Positions 56,101-63,824 of a DNA stretch of 64,000 bases are shown piece by piece. The position numbers and the translations under genes are program-made. The notes beneath the pieces were generated by a model. It made no database searches. It saw only the letters and a list, made by a program, of their open reading frames with translations, and had not been told where the DNA came from. Origin of the DNA: Candidatus Cloacimonas acidaminovorans str. Evry (GTDB lineage: Bacteria; Cloacimonadota; Cloacimonadia; Cloacimonadales; Cloacimonadaceae); contig NC_020449.1 of assembly GCF_000146065.2 (NCBI RefSeq), forward strand, positions 1,712,654 through 1,776,653, given 5' to 3'. Position 1 is the stretch's first letter; each line of letters begins with the position of its first letter.

Positions 56101-57236
56101 TTGATATGATTTTTATCCACTTCCATCTGCCAGTCCTTATCTATTTTAATCTTTCCGGGAGGGGTAAATTCCAGTTCCATAATTTTAGGGAGCAGATGTT
56201 GGCAGTGTTTCTTGTTTTTATGAGAAAGCACTGTTTTGCCAATAGTTAAAATACAATCCAAAACAATGGAAAGATGTGTTTCCTTAAATTCGTATAAGGT
56301 CTCAAAAATGGAATCCAACATCAAAGGGACTTCCTCTTCCTGCAAGTCCTTTTCCAAATCTGCCAATTGACGATTCAAATCCCAAAGCAGATGATTACGC
56401 AAGTCCTCCATTCCGGGTAAACCCAAAAGATAAAATATATATTGTATTCTCAAGGTTAAGGTGCTAAATTCACAAATCGCTTCTCGTTGGAGAACAGCTA
56501 TATCGGAAAAAGAGGGAATATCTTTTAGGGATGCAAAATCCTGAATTTCTTCAAGTTGCTTAAGCCATTTTTGATAATATTTTTTGCCCAAGGTTGAGGA
56601 AAGCTGTTTTACATCCAAATTGCTTTCCGCTCCCATTTTTGCACACCAGCCCTCTATATCTGTTGTTTTCTGCCAAAATTCCAAGCCCTCTTTTAACAGG
56701 TCTTTCAGCATCCTGAAACAAATATCGTTGTCTTTATATACCTGCACCAGATTGCTTAAACATTTTCTGCAGGCACCATTTAAAGGAATAAATAGCTCCC
56801 TGCTCTTTTTTTGCCAGTTATCCAGTTCGTTTAGTAACTTGGCATAAACGCCTTCCGGAATGCCTTCCTTGTCGCATAAAGCCGAAATAAAATCCAGATA
56901 TTCAATAATAATTCTCTTTTCCTGCATTGGCTTAGTGCATTTTTTTGCCGCCAGTAAATACAAATCCCCTATAACGGTTAAGGTTTTTTCCTTATCCGGC
57001 AATTGAACATAGAACCATAAATCACCTAAAATGCTTTGCCGAATTAGCGATGCTACTGCTTCCGGATTAGCATAAGGATGATACAGTTCTTCCAAAAAAT
57101 TCCGGCAGCGTTGATTGATGCCAAAATTACCATCCGTTAAGGAAAGTAACCATTTTGCCTCATCATCAAGCACAATTTCGGCTACTTTAGTAACTGCCAG
57201 ATTTTCTGCTAATGCCTTAGATTTCAGGGGTTCCAA
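53157..57236 (-). CDS. Giant PPDK/PEP-synthase-like phosphotransfer protein lacking the pyruvate barrel
   Basis: A 1359-residue protein. Residues 1 to about 870 are helical and unrecognised. From about 875 it has a pyruvate-phosphate-dikinase ATP-grasp domain: GSKAYFLKRM, SVRSGAPMSLPGAMNT (about 945) and CSQGEDVVAGL. Near 1294 comes the swivelling phosphohistidine domain, LLTSRGGVTSHAAVTA with the catalytic His. It then ends at about 1359 with no PEP/pyruvate TIM barrel. A half-dikinase could phosphorylate another acceptor, as in rifampin phosphotransferase or glucan water dikinase. The start is TTG with GAGG 8 nt upstream. It precedes the GAPDH gene. Confidence 0.85.
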   Translation of the reverse strand: MEPLKSKALAENLAVTKVAEIVLDDEAKWLLSLTDGNFGINQRCRNFLEELYHPYANPEAVASLIRQSILGDLWFYVQLPDKEKTLTVIGDLYLLAAKKCTKPMQEKRIIIEYLDFISALCDKEGIPEGVYAKLLNELDNWQKKSRELFIPLNGACRKCLSNLVQVYKDNDICFRMLKDLLKEGLEFWQKTTDIEGWCAKMGAESNLDVKQLSSTLGKKYYQKWLKQLEEIQDFASLKDIPSFSDIAVLQREAICEFSTLTLRIQYIFYLLGLPGMEDLRNHLLWDLNRQLADLEKDLQEEEVPLMLDSIFETLYEFKETHLSIVLDCILTIGKTVLSHKNKKHCQHLLPKIMELEFTPPGKIKIDKDWQMEVDKNHIKHLRMLLELIAIDPVMCKDLLAYLIISLSQKGVFISDTDLFQKDVSAFLNSNFKPLVVQTKHLLKMFPVFFNEIGAEGEIRDISTSLDELGHRKDLLMHFLRKQLHTESNNTHLLLIQKILQYWTNLDYRELQDMIPEDVLIYVMHPDEMTKKQSAVVNKFLQKYNLTPEELLSLSWQRVSKLFENEPEDFSLKRLKLLCYSHFLLKDKYNLDPYDIVKFLTRYSWFDAHEHNRLANSFMRKDYDSSIRQLLSYIGKMNSVILDPQPTIAWENIYYKRHIAAGIPSMYGMYREPKLEAMGMIFRIENVVKRLFERNVQQLNLSYITGKTLKRIIRILELYDYAMKQILVTSDAYGSALNMLRSAQYLSNLSIDQYLDIFKLLKDSVVEIINEYYYRFYEGQLRQIGMRIAEKEKGKKGRGTKEIEIFAEEFYRNLLSKSFLVQGLDNFITRILESLSEMKNLFKPEDILKVMSYDPDKLFFHLNKKNSRIENQVLLGSKAYFLKRMYQYEFPVPPGFVITTDLFRHRNIINTHPDISNELDNLILQNLNILEKNTGLVLGDPERPLLLSVRSGAPMSLPGAMNTFLNIGLTDEVTYKLSRRPNYGWTAWDCYRRLIQSWGMAFGIDRDEFDAVMLNYKKKYNVELKTQFSDKQMQEMVQDYQKVLAEHNIELEQQPFMQLYKAISNVLDSWNTDRARLYRQKLHIADEWGTAVIIQKMVLGNISLESGTGVLFTYADFNEEGGICLNGDFTLCSQGEDVVAGLVHTLPISEMQRLHSKTAVSSSLENTFPAIYNALMRYVKQLIEDKNYPHQEMEFTFEGPSPDQLYILQTRDQVIQKAPDYKVFGTTKGEQKKLAYGIGIGKGAVNGIIVFGKEDIEKFAGKGEALILVRPDTVPDDMELLFACQGLLTSRGGVTSHAAVTATRLGLIGVVNCRDLVVSESDSNCRIGNTYLKAGDKIALDATSGAIYLGHYPLVSVHCL

Positions 57237-57632
57237 AATCCAATCCTCATTTTTTGTTATTTTCTAAAATACTCTCTGTTTCTTTATAATTTTCGCTTGC
57301 TTTCTGTCAAGGAGTTTGTGGTCAGCAGCGAATCTTATATATTTTTTATATTTAAAATGCATAAATATTTCCCGTCTTTTTCCCTTTTACCTGTCCCATA
57401 TTTATAGCGTTTAGCATTACAAATTATGCTATGCTGCAATAAATTAGCCTGCAATTGGTTAGACCTTCACCTTTTTTGCTGCTGGGCATTATTTCCTGCC
57501 AAGTTGAATCTTTTATGCTCCTTTAAACTTTCTTTAACGATTCCTTAGCGAAGTTAAGGCAGTGTTAAAGAATCGTTAAAGAAATGACCAAGCAACAGGT
57601 AGTTATAATATAAGATTATTGATGGGTTAAAC
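57237..57632. other. Gene-free stretch of 396 bp
   Basis: Between a GNAT gene and the PPDK-like gene (both minus). Its main content is an 11-bp palindromic array at 57517-57596. No ORF or convincing promoter was recognised. Confidence 0.7.
57517..57596. repeat. Palindromic array of 11-bp units (3 + gaa + 4), locus 3
   Basis: Left units gctcctttaaa, ctttctttaac and gattccttagc are followed by the centre gaa (57550-57552). The right units are gttaaggcagt, gttaaagaatc, gttaaagaaat and gaccaagcaac. It has the same 80-bp layout, the same centre and the same terminal gaccaag as locus 2, but different unit sequences. Confidence 0.9.
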
Positions 57633-58136
57633 TCACAATACCTCTTTATTCATTTCTATAATAAACGGATATTCCATTTCAATTTCATCCCTTAGAGGTA
57701 TACCATCAATCCCAGTAAGCGGAATCTGGGGTTTCATTTGTCTCGAAATTTGCATTGCATTTATATGGATGGCGGCAAAAATAAAACCTCGTCGCTGATA
57801 AAAATGCATAGCAGATGTGTTATCATTCGTGGTGATCAACCAAATTCTTTTACAACCTTCTTTTTTAGCATGAGTTATCACTTCTTTCAGTAGCCCGGTG
57901 CCAACGCCCAGGTTTTCTTTTAAGCTTTGCAGAAGGATAATTTCGCATTCAGAATCGGCAATCCGGTAAAGCAACACTCCGATAATTCCGCTTGCATCCT
58001 CTGCCAGAAATCCTTCCAAGCTACTGATATGATAAAGTTTACCACGGGTAATTATACTTGTGGTATGCCAAGTTTTCTCTACTATACTACTGATGGCAGT
58101 ATAATCTTCTGGCTCATTGCGACGTATAGAGAACAA
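57633..58136 (-). CDS. GNAT-family N-acetyltransferase
   Basis: A 167-residue acetyl-CoA-dependent acetyltransferase. The N-terminal IRRNEPEDYTAISSIV, the acetyl-CoA loop LKENLGVGTGLLKEV (about 72-86) and NTSAMHFYQRRGF are standard GNAT motifs. The substrate is not predictable. The start is TTG with GGGAG 6 nt upstream. It is the last minus-strand gene before a 2-kb gene-free stretch. Confidence 0.88.
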   Translation of the reverse strand: MFSIRRNEPEDYTAISSIVEKTWHTTSIITRGKLYHISSLEGFLAEDASGIIGVLLYRIADSECEIILLQSLKENLGVGTGLLKEVITHAKKEGCKRIWLITTNDNTSAMHFYQRRGFIFAAIHINAMQISRQMKPQIPLTGIDGIPLRDEIEMEYPFIIEMNKEVL

Positions 58137-58778
58137 TTGAATCTCCCTGTATAGCTTATCTCTTAAGTGGGTAGTAACTGTATAAAGTATCCTCCCTTAA
58201 TATCCTTTCCTATCAGATGCATATTATTGTCAACTATAATTGGAGGTATAATTGGGAAAGCTTTATTAGTATTCAGTTCTGAGTGGAAGATTTATTCAGG
58301 GTTTTGATTATTTCTACCTCTATTCTTGCTATAAGAATTGAACCAGATTTGATAAGTGAAAGTTTTAGCCCAGAGCTCGGTTTCATTATTCGGTTTTTCT
58401 TAAGATAAAGAATTCTTCTTCAATAAGGTTATGAAAGGACTCCACATCACTATTCCAGGTAGGTCTTCATAACGGTTGCATTCCCTCTACCTGTCTCAAT
58501 AACACCCATTTATATATTTTTTTATCTTTTCTTTTACCAGTTTTTGCTTAATGCCATTTATAATCTCTGGTAGGGGGGTACTTATACCCTTTACTAGCCA
58601 AATCGTATTTAGTTTTTTTTACACTGAGTATGCGTTCTCAGTTATTTTTTCAAATCGGCGTTTTTACTGGCTTGCGATATCACGATTTTTTCAAAACATA
58701 TCACGATTATTTCAAATAGTTTTCGTATGGCATTATATGGCTTGCGATTATGGCCGGCACTCTTTTTATTTTTCCAAG

Positions 58779-58902
58779 AAGAAGTTCCGGAGGGACGACA
58801 GGTTTTAACCCGGTGAAGAAGAACATCAGAGAGCCATTATCTCTTTTCCCGACAAGAAGTTCCGTAGGAACGACAGGTATTAACGACGGGTTTTAACCCG
58901 GC
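58779..58902. repeat. Dispersed unit agaagttcc...acgacaggt with palindrome cgggttttaacccg
   Basis: Two copies, 58779-58814 and 58855-58902, share agaagttccg..gg.acgacaggt.ttaac. The second contains the palindrome cgggttttaacccg. A third palindrome (acgacgggttttaacccc) lies at 59278-59295. Confidence 0.65.
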
Positions 58903-59048
58903 GTTATGAAGTTGGAAGATATCTTATTTCCTTTTTGCGAATAAGTTCCGTAGTAAATTGGAAGTTGTTAATGCATTTATTCTCAATTGCATTTTGGGGG
59001 TTAAGTAAAGTCCATTTTTTTCAGGGCATCTCAGCTTTTTCCCAGCTT

Positions 59049-59128
59049 GAATTGCTGAAGCATTGCTTACCCATTACGGATGGGATTAGCAATGGGTAAG
59101 CAATGAGTAAGCAATGCTATTAAGGAAG
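59049..59128. repeat. Palindromic array of 11-bp units (3 + ggg + 4), locus 4
   Basis: Left units gaattgctgaa, gcattgcttac and ccattacggat are followed by the centre ggg (59082-59084). The right units are attagcaatgg, gtaagcaatga, gtaagcaatgc and tattaaggaag. The 15-bp arms at 59061-59075 and 59091-59105 are perfectly complementary. It shares 34 identical bases with locus 1. Confidence 0.9.
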
Positions 59129-59336
59129 AAAATGGAATTATATTTAGTTAATAGGAGTTAGGAAAATTTAGGGGGAAGAAGAAAATATTATATCTGTAAC
59201 TCCATATTTTATATAGTTTTATTATTCTTAAACTCTATAAAATAAGATAACTCCTATAGTGATGGCAGTTAGATAACGACGGGTTTTAACCCCGACGCAT
59301 GTTCTATTTTAACTCACAATTTTCACCGGGGAGAAA

Positions 59337-59517
59337 GTTTTGACTCACAATTTTCACTTGCCCTCCAGGTACACACATCCCACAAACATCTTCATTTGCA
59401 ACCGAGTTATAACTTGTTTACGAATTAAAAAATTGTGAGTTAAAACAAGAACCCTGCACACTGTCAACCGAACTACATTTGGTCTCCTCATTTCAAAATT
59501 GTGAGTTAAAACAAGAA
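59337..59517. repeat. 181-bp direct repeat, copy A, containing a 110-bp inverted-end element
   Basis: It is nearly identical to 59771-59950 (one substitution and one 1-bp indel). The first 110 bp (59337-59446) is bounded by gttttgactcacaatttt and its inverse ending gagttaaaac. The remaining part repeats the right end (attgtgagttaaaacaagaa) 66 bp further on. Confidence 0.85.
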
Positions 59518-59645
59518 CCTGCACACTTACAACCGAGCTACAGCATTCCGTCAAATTCCACGGTCACGGAAAAAATATATATTCAGCCGCTCCAGAAATG
59601 TGGGGTAGGAATTGTTCAGAATTGGTGACTTCGGGGAATACTTTC

Positions 59646-59756
59646 GTTTTAACTCTAAACCGAGCTTCAGCTGTGAAAGTAGAAGGCAACAAACAAAATT
59701 TCCTGTTACCTCAGAATATAGTTGCAAACATAAAAGGGTCGGTTTAGAGTCAAAAC
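59646..59756. repeat. 111-bp element with inverted ends gttttaactctaaaccga
   Basis: The right end tcggtttagagtcaaaac is the inverse with one mismatch. It keeps the outer gtttt(a/g)actc of the neighbouring 110-bp elements and the same length, but the inner end and interior differ. It looks like a second type of the same element class. Confidence 0.8.
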
Positions 59757-59770
59757 TCCCCCCTCTACTT

Positions 59771-59950
59771 GTTTTGACTCACAATTTTCACTTGCCCTCC
59801 AGGTACACACATCCCACAAACATCTTCATTTGCAACCAAGTTATAACTTGTTTACGAATTAAAAAATTGTGAGTTAAAACAAGAACCTGCACACTGTCAA
59901 CCGAACTACATTTGGTCTCCTCATTTCAAAATTGTGAGTTAAAACAAGAA
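59771..59950. repeat. 180-bp direct repeat, copy B, containing a 110-bp inverted-end element
   Basis: Copy of 59337-59517, offset by 434 bp. The inverted-end part is 59771-59880, extended outward by cttg/caag. High identity suggests a recent duplication or repeated insertion. Confidence 0.85.
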
Positions 59951-59959
59951 TCAAAAAAT

Positions 59960-60082
59960 CTCAACCCTCTCAACTTTCTAAACCTTCTCAACCTTCTCAA
60001 CCATTTATAATTCTCAATTATTTTCTCTTTGTTTAAACAATCCCTTTTCGGTGTTCTCAGTGTTTTCGGTGTTCTCGGTGTA
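59960..60082. repeat. Two 9-bp degenerate arrays before dnaN
   Basis: At 59960-60004: ctcaaccct, ctcaacttt, ctaaacctt, ctcaacctt, ctcaaccat. At 60047-60082: ttcggtgtt, ctcagtgtt, ttcggtgtt, ctcggtgta. The second array ends 85 nt before the dnaN start. Confidence 0.8.
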
Positions 60083-60167
60083 AAATCCCCTTTCTTCAAA
60101 AAAGTGATTGACTAAATAACACAGTAAATTTTTCTGGAAAAAAGTAAATTATTCCAGTGAGGTTATT

Positions 60168-61337
60168 ATGAGATTAGCGATTGAAAAGAAAGACCTTCTT
60201 GCCCGCATTCAACATCTGGTATCCATTGTGCCTACAAAAAACACATCTCCGATATTGAACAACTACCTTATTGAGGTCTCCGAAGAAAACAATAAAGTCC
60301 GAATCAGCACTACCGATTTGGAACTTATGGTTGTTGTAGAGTTTCCTGCAGCTGTTTCTGAAGGTGGAACAGTTGCTGTTTCTGCTCATCATTTTAATGA
60401 AATTATTAATTATATGCCCGATGGGGTTATCAATCTTTGGCGTAATGACGATCTGCTGATGATTCAATGTGGCAAAGTTGATTTTAATCTGTTAATTGCT
60501 GATCACACTCTTTTTCCTGTTATTCCCGAGCCGAAACTGAATAATCCCATAACTATTGATGCAGAGTTATTTAGCAGGATGATTTCCAAAACCTATTTTG
60601 CCGTTTCCACGGATGTAAACCGTCCTGTTCTCAATGGTGTTTGCTGGAAGATTTATCCTGATCATCATATAATGGCAGCAACTGATGGACGCAAAGTAGC
60701 AGAAATAAAAATTCTGAATTCGTCCCTTTTATCTTCTTTGGAACCGAATGATAACCCGGAAATGAATATTTTTACAGAACAGAATCAATATTATGTGGAA
60801 AAAGTGATTCCAGTAAAGACCCTTCTGTTTCTGCAAAAAATATTCAATGATGAAGTGAAGGAATTGAAAGTAGGTTTGGAACATAACCGGATTCTGTTTT
60901 TGTATGGAGAATATTTTATTTCCTCTCAGGTTTTGGAACACAAATTTCCCGATTACCAAAAAGCATTTCCTGCCGAACTGCCCAATAAATTTGTTATTGA
61001 TAGACAAGCCCTCATTACTGCTATAAAAAGAGTAGCTCTGGTGGCTCCAGATGACAATTTACGCATTCATTTTGATTTGGATAGTGATCGTTTTGAAGTG
61101 AATACCAGTAATAGAGATACCGGTGAAGCTAAAGAAAATATGGATGACTTTACTTTTGCTGGCTCTTCTACAGGAATTTCATTCAACTATAAATATATGC
61201 TTTCCATCCTGGAAGCTATAGATACGGAAAAAGTTGTCATCAAATTGGGAACTTCCAAAGACGCGATGATGATTTACAATGAAACACCCCTTCCCGATCA
61301 GGAAATAACCTTCCTGCTGATGCCTTTGCGTTCATAA
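60168..61337 (+). CDS. dnaN: DNA polymerase III beta sliding clamp
   Basis: A 389-residue three-domain clamp. MRLAIEKKDLLARIQHLVSIVPTKNTSPILNN-type N-terminal motifs match DnaN (first domain about 1-125). ATDGRKVAE lies in the middle domain, and ITFLLMPLRS at the C-terminus is the classic ending (LMPMR). GAGG precedes the ATG by 5 nt. It is followed closely by recF, the usual order, but dnaA is not upstream. Confidence 0.97.
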   Translation: MRLAIEKKDLLARIQHLVSIVPTKNTSPILNNYLIEVSEENNKVRISTTDLELMVVVEFPAAVSEGGTVAVSAHHFNEIINYMPDGVINLWRNDDLLMIQCGKVDFNLLIADHTLFPVIPEPKLNNPITIDAELFSRMISKTYFAVSTDVNRPVLNGVCWKIYPDHHIMAATDGRKVAEIKILNSSLLSSLEPNDNPEMNIFTEQNQYYVEKVIPVKTLLFLQKIFNDEVKELKVGLEHNRILFLYGEYFISSQVLEHKFPDYQKAFPAELPNKFVIDRQALITAIKRVALVAPDDNLRIHFDLDSDRFEVNTSNRDTGEAKENMDDFTFAGSSTGISFNYKYMLSILEAIDTEKVVIKLGTSKDAMMIYNETPLPDQEITFLLMPLRS

Positions 61338-61341
61338 AAAT

Positions 61342-62418
61342 TTGAACCTGGCTAAAATTGAACTTGAGAATTTCCGCAGCTATCGCCAAAATGAGTTTGA
61401 TTTCAACCCTCAGGGGTGTTTGATAATTGGTCCTAATGGCTGTGGAAAAACCAATCTCCTGGAGGCAATTGCCTATTGCAGTATAGGTAAATCCATTCGT
61501 TTTCACCACGATGAAGAACTGCTCAATTTTGGAGGGCAGTTTTTCCGTGTTCAGAGTTTATTTATCAGTGACCAGCAAACCCCGAAGAAGGTCTCTTTAA
61601 GTTATGCAGATCAGCATAAACTTTTAAAGATTGACGAATTGCCTATCCGCCAATTAAGTTCACTTTTTGAAGTGGTAAAAGTTATTTATTGTGCTCCAGA
61701 AGACCATTTATTGATAAGTGGTTCACCGCGTTTTCGCCGACAATATTTTGACCTAGCAATTTCTCAGCTTTATCCTCCTTACATCAATGTCCTAAGGCAT
61801 TTTTTGCATATCGTTCAGCAGAGAAATGCAATGCTGAAAAGAAACTATTCCCGGGCAGAAATTACCAGCTGGAATTTATCTTTTGCCTCTTCTTTAGCGG
61901 AGGTCTGGAATTATCGGAATCGCTATTTAAAGCAGGTTAATACCGCTTTTCAGGAGACCTTCAAAGATATTTTTCCTGCTTCCACTGCCATTTCTCTGGC
62001 TTATATACCTTCTTTAAAATTGCCTTTGGAGAGTTCTCCAGAAGAAATTATAAAACACCTGGCAACTATTGAAGAAAGAGAAAAATTACTGCAACGCTCT
62101 TTAGTCGGAGCTCATTTGGATGATTACGAATTTAAGCTTAAGGGTCGTAAAATGCTTACCTATGCTTCTCAAGGGCAAAAACGCATAGCAGTTATTATTC
62201 TTAAGCTCATTCAAGCACGCCTAATTGAAAAAGTTACCGGCATAAAACCTATTATGCTTTTTGACGATATTTTTGCCGAGTTGGATACTTTTCATTCTCA
62301 ACAAATAAGAAATTGCATCAATAACCGTTATCAGGTTTTTATTGCCAGTCCCAAAGAAGATCTCTGTAATATCTGGCAGGGCTATCAAATTCAGAAGTTG
62401 GAAGGAATGGACAAATGA
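61342..62418 (+). CDS. recF: DNA replication and repair protein RecF
   Basis: A 358-residue SMC-like ATPase that loads RecA at gaps. Walker A GPNGCGKTNLLEA (about 30), the family segment SPRFRRQYFDL, signature YASQGQKR near 268 and Walker B LFDDIFAELD. The start is TTG at 61342, 4 nt past dnaN, with no good ribosome-binding site, so coupling to dnaN is likely. The stop overlaps the next gene. Confidence 0.95.
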   Translation: MNLAKIELENFRSYRQNEFDFNPQGCLIIGPNGCGKTNLLEAIAYCSIGKSIRFHHDEELLNFGGQFFRVQSLFISDQQTPKKVSLSYADQHKLLKIDELPIRQLSSLFEVVKVIYCAPEDHLLISGSPRFRRQYFDLAISQLYPPYINVLRHFLHIVQQRNAMLKRNYSRAEITSWNLSFASSLAEVWNYRNRYLKQVNTAFQETFKDIFPASTAISLAYIPSLKLPLESSPEEIIKHLATIEEREKLLQRSLVGAHLDDYEFKLKGRKMLTYASQGQKRIAVIILKLIQARLIEKVTGIKPIMLFDDIFAELDTFHSQQIRNCINNRYQVFIASPKEDLCNIWQGYQIQKLEGMDK

Positions 62419-63647
62419 AATTCAACCGTAATATTATCGGCTGGATGCTCTATGATTTTGCCAATTCTGCCTTTACAACTATAATTGTTACAGTCGTTTA
62501 CAGCGTTTATTTTATCAATAATGTAGTCGGCGGACCTGCCGGTTATGGAGAAATGCTTTGGGGAAGAGCAATCGGAATTTCTATGACCCTGGTTGCTATT
62601 TCAGCACCTATTTTTGGAGCTGTAGCAGATTATTCCCGTGCCAAAAAACGGATGCTTTTCATTAATTGCTATATAACCGTAATTTTTACGGCTCTGCTTT
62701 ATTTTGTTAAGCCAGGTGATGTTTTTATAGGAATGTTGTTTTTCATTATTGCCAATTTCGGTTTCAATAGTGCTAATGTATTTTACGATGCTTTTTTGCC
62801 CGAAATTTGCCAGCCGGAAGATATCGGTAAGGTTTCCGGTTTTGGCTGGTCTTTAGGATATGTAGGTGGTTTAGTTTCCCTGCTTGTAGCTTTAGTTTTG
62901 GTAAAAATCAATGTGCGTTTGGTTTTTCCTGCTGTGGCATTGCACCTGTTTTTATTTTCCCTGTTCACTTTTTTCTGGTTGAAAGAATTCCGTCGTCCCT
63001 CTCAAAGAAGTAACTATTATCGGATTGCCTGGCAAAGAGTTACTTATTCCCTAAAGAACATTGCCAAGTTACCCCAACTGCTGAAATATATTATCAGCTA
63101 TTTTATTTATAACGACGGCATTACTACAGTGATTGTTTTTGCTTCCATTTATGGAGCGGAAAGGTTTGGGATGACAACTCCGCAGATGATAACCTATTTC
63201 ATTCTGGCACAATTTACTTCCATTTTGGGAGCAGCATTTTTCGGTTGGCTTACGGATAAATGGAATGTAAAAAATTCCTTGAGTATATCCCTTATAATTT
63301 GGATTGGCGTTGTAATCTGGGCATTTTTTTGCAGCAGTGCCAGTGAATATTATTTTGTCGGTCTGGTTGCTGGTTTGGCAATTGGTAGTAGTCAGGCAAA
63401 TAGTAGAACTATGCTTTCTCTTTTAACTCCGAGGGATAGACAGGCAGAATTTTTCGGATTTTATACCTTGACAGGACGCTTATCTTCTATTATTGGTCCA
63501 ATTTTATATGGATGGATAGCACATCAGACAGGGGATATTCGTTATTCCGTTTTGTCCTTGATTTTTTTCTTTGTGATTGGCTGGATTTTATTGCAGAGTG
63601 TGCAGTTACAGGAAGGGATTGAACAAGCGAAAGTAAATGAAGAATGA
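62415..63647 (+). CDS. MFS transporter, UMF1 / Atg22-like
   Basis: A 410-residue protein with about 12 membrane helices. The N-terminal GWMLYDFANSAF is diagnostic of the UMF1/Atg22-like family. Other conserved parts are AISAPIFGAVADYSRAKKR and GSSQANSRTMLSLLTP. Substrate unknown; amino acid efflux is known for eukaryotic Atg22. It overlaps recF by 4 nt (ATGA). Confidence 0.9.
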   Translation: MKFNRNIIGWMLYDFANSAFTTIIVTVVYSVYFINNVVGGPAGYGEMLWGRAIGISMTLVAISAPIFGAVADYSRAKKRMLFINCYITVIFTALLYFVKPGDVFIGMLFFIIANFGFNSANVFYDAFLPEICQPEDIGKVSGFGWSLGYVGGLVSLLVALVLVKINVRLVFPAVALHLFLFSLFTFFWLKEFRRPSQRSNYYRIAWQRVTYSLKNIAKLPQLLKYIISYFIYNDGITTVIVFASIYGAERFGMTTPQMITYFILAQFTSILGAAFFGWLTDKWNVKNSLSISLIIWIGVVIWAFFCSSASEYYFVGLVAGLAIGSSQANSRTMLSLLTPRDRQAEFFGFYTLTGRLSSIIGPILYGWIAHQTGDIRYSVLSLIFFFVIGWILLQSVQLQEGIEQAKVNEE

Positions 63648-63658
63648 AGTGGAAGATA

Positions 63659-63807
63659 AAAAAATAGAACGCAGATAACTGGAGCGACTTGATTAGCAGG
63701 ATTTTACATAATGGTAATTAAAAAACTAAAATCTGTGTTAATCAGCTAAAATCCGTTAAATCCGTGTGCTAATCTTTTATCTGTGTTATCTGTGTAATCT
63801 GTGAGAG
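63659..63807 (+). repeat. 9-bp array with a shared upstream phrase, before potD
   Basis: The phrase tagaacgcagataactgga (63665-63683) matches 31350-31366. Degenerate ctgtgttaat/ccgtgtgct units follow, then a clean array ctgtgttat, ctgtgtaat, ctgtgagag (63781-63807), ending 17 nt before the potD start. Confidence 0.8.
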
Positions 63808-63824
63808 AAAAAAAGGAGAGAAAG

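Larger units (their letters stand above)
58137..60167. other. Gene-free stretch of 2.0 kb upstream of dnaN, full of repeats
   Basis: It has divergent gene orientation on its flanks (minus to the left, plus to the right). It contains a 20-bp tandem pair (atatcacgatt-type, 58678-58717), palindrome units at 58779-58902, an 11-bp array, three inverted-end elements of about 110 bp inside a larger duplication, and two 9-bp arrays. No DnaA-box cluster was seen by eye. Small open frames at 59354-59554 and 59612-59872 are made of repeat sequence. Confidence 0.75.

Noticed and set aside
59354-59872. Two open frames (59354-59554 minus, 59612-59872 plus) with repeated LTHNF-type segments
   Set aside because: The repeated peptide is a translation of the inverted repeat ends; there is no ribosome-binding site and both frames end inside repeats.
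59337-59950. CRISPR array
   Set aside because: Repeats occur in both orientations, spacing is irregular (66, 110, 434 bp), and the intervening sequence is itself duplicated. No cas genes are nearby.
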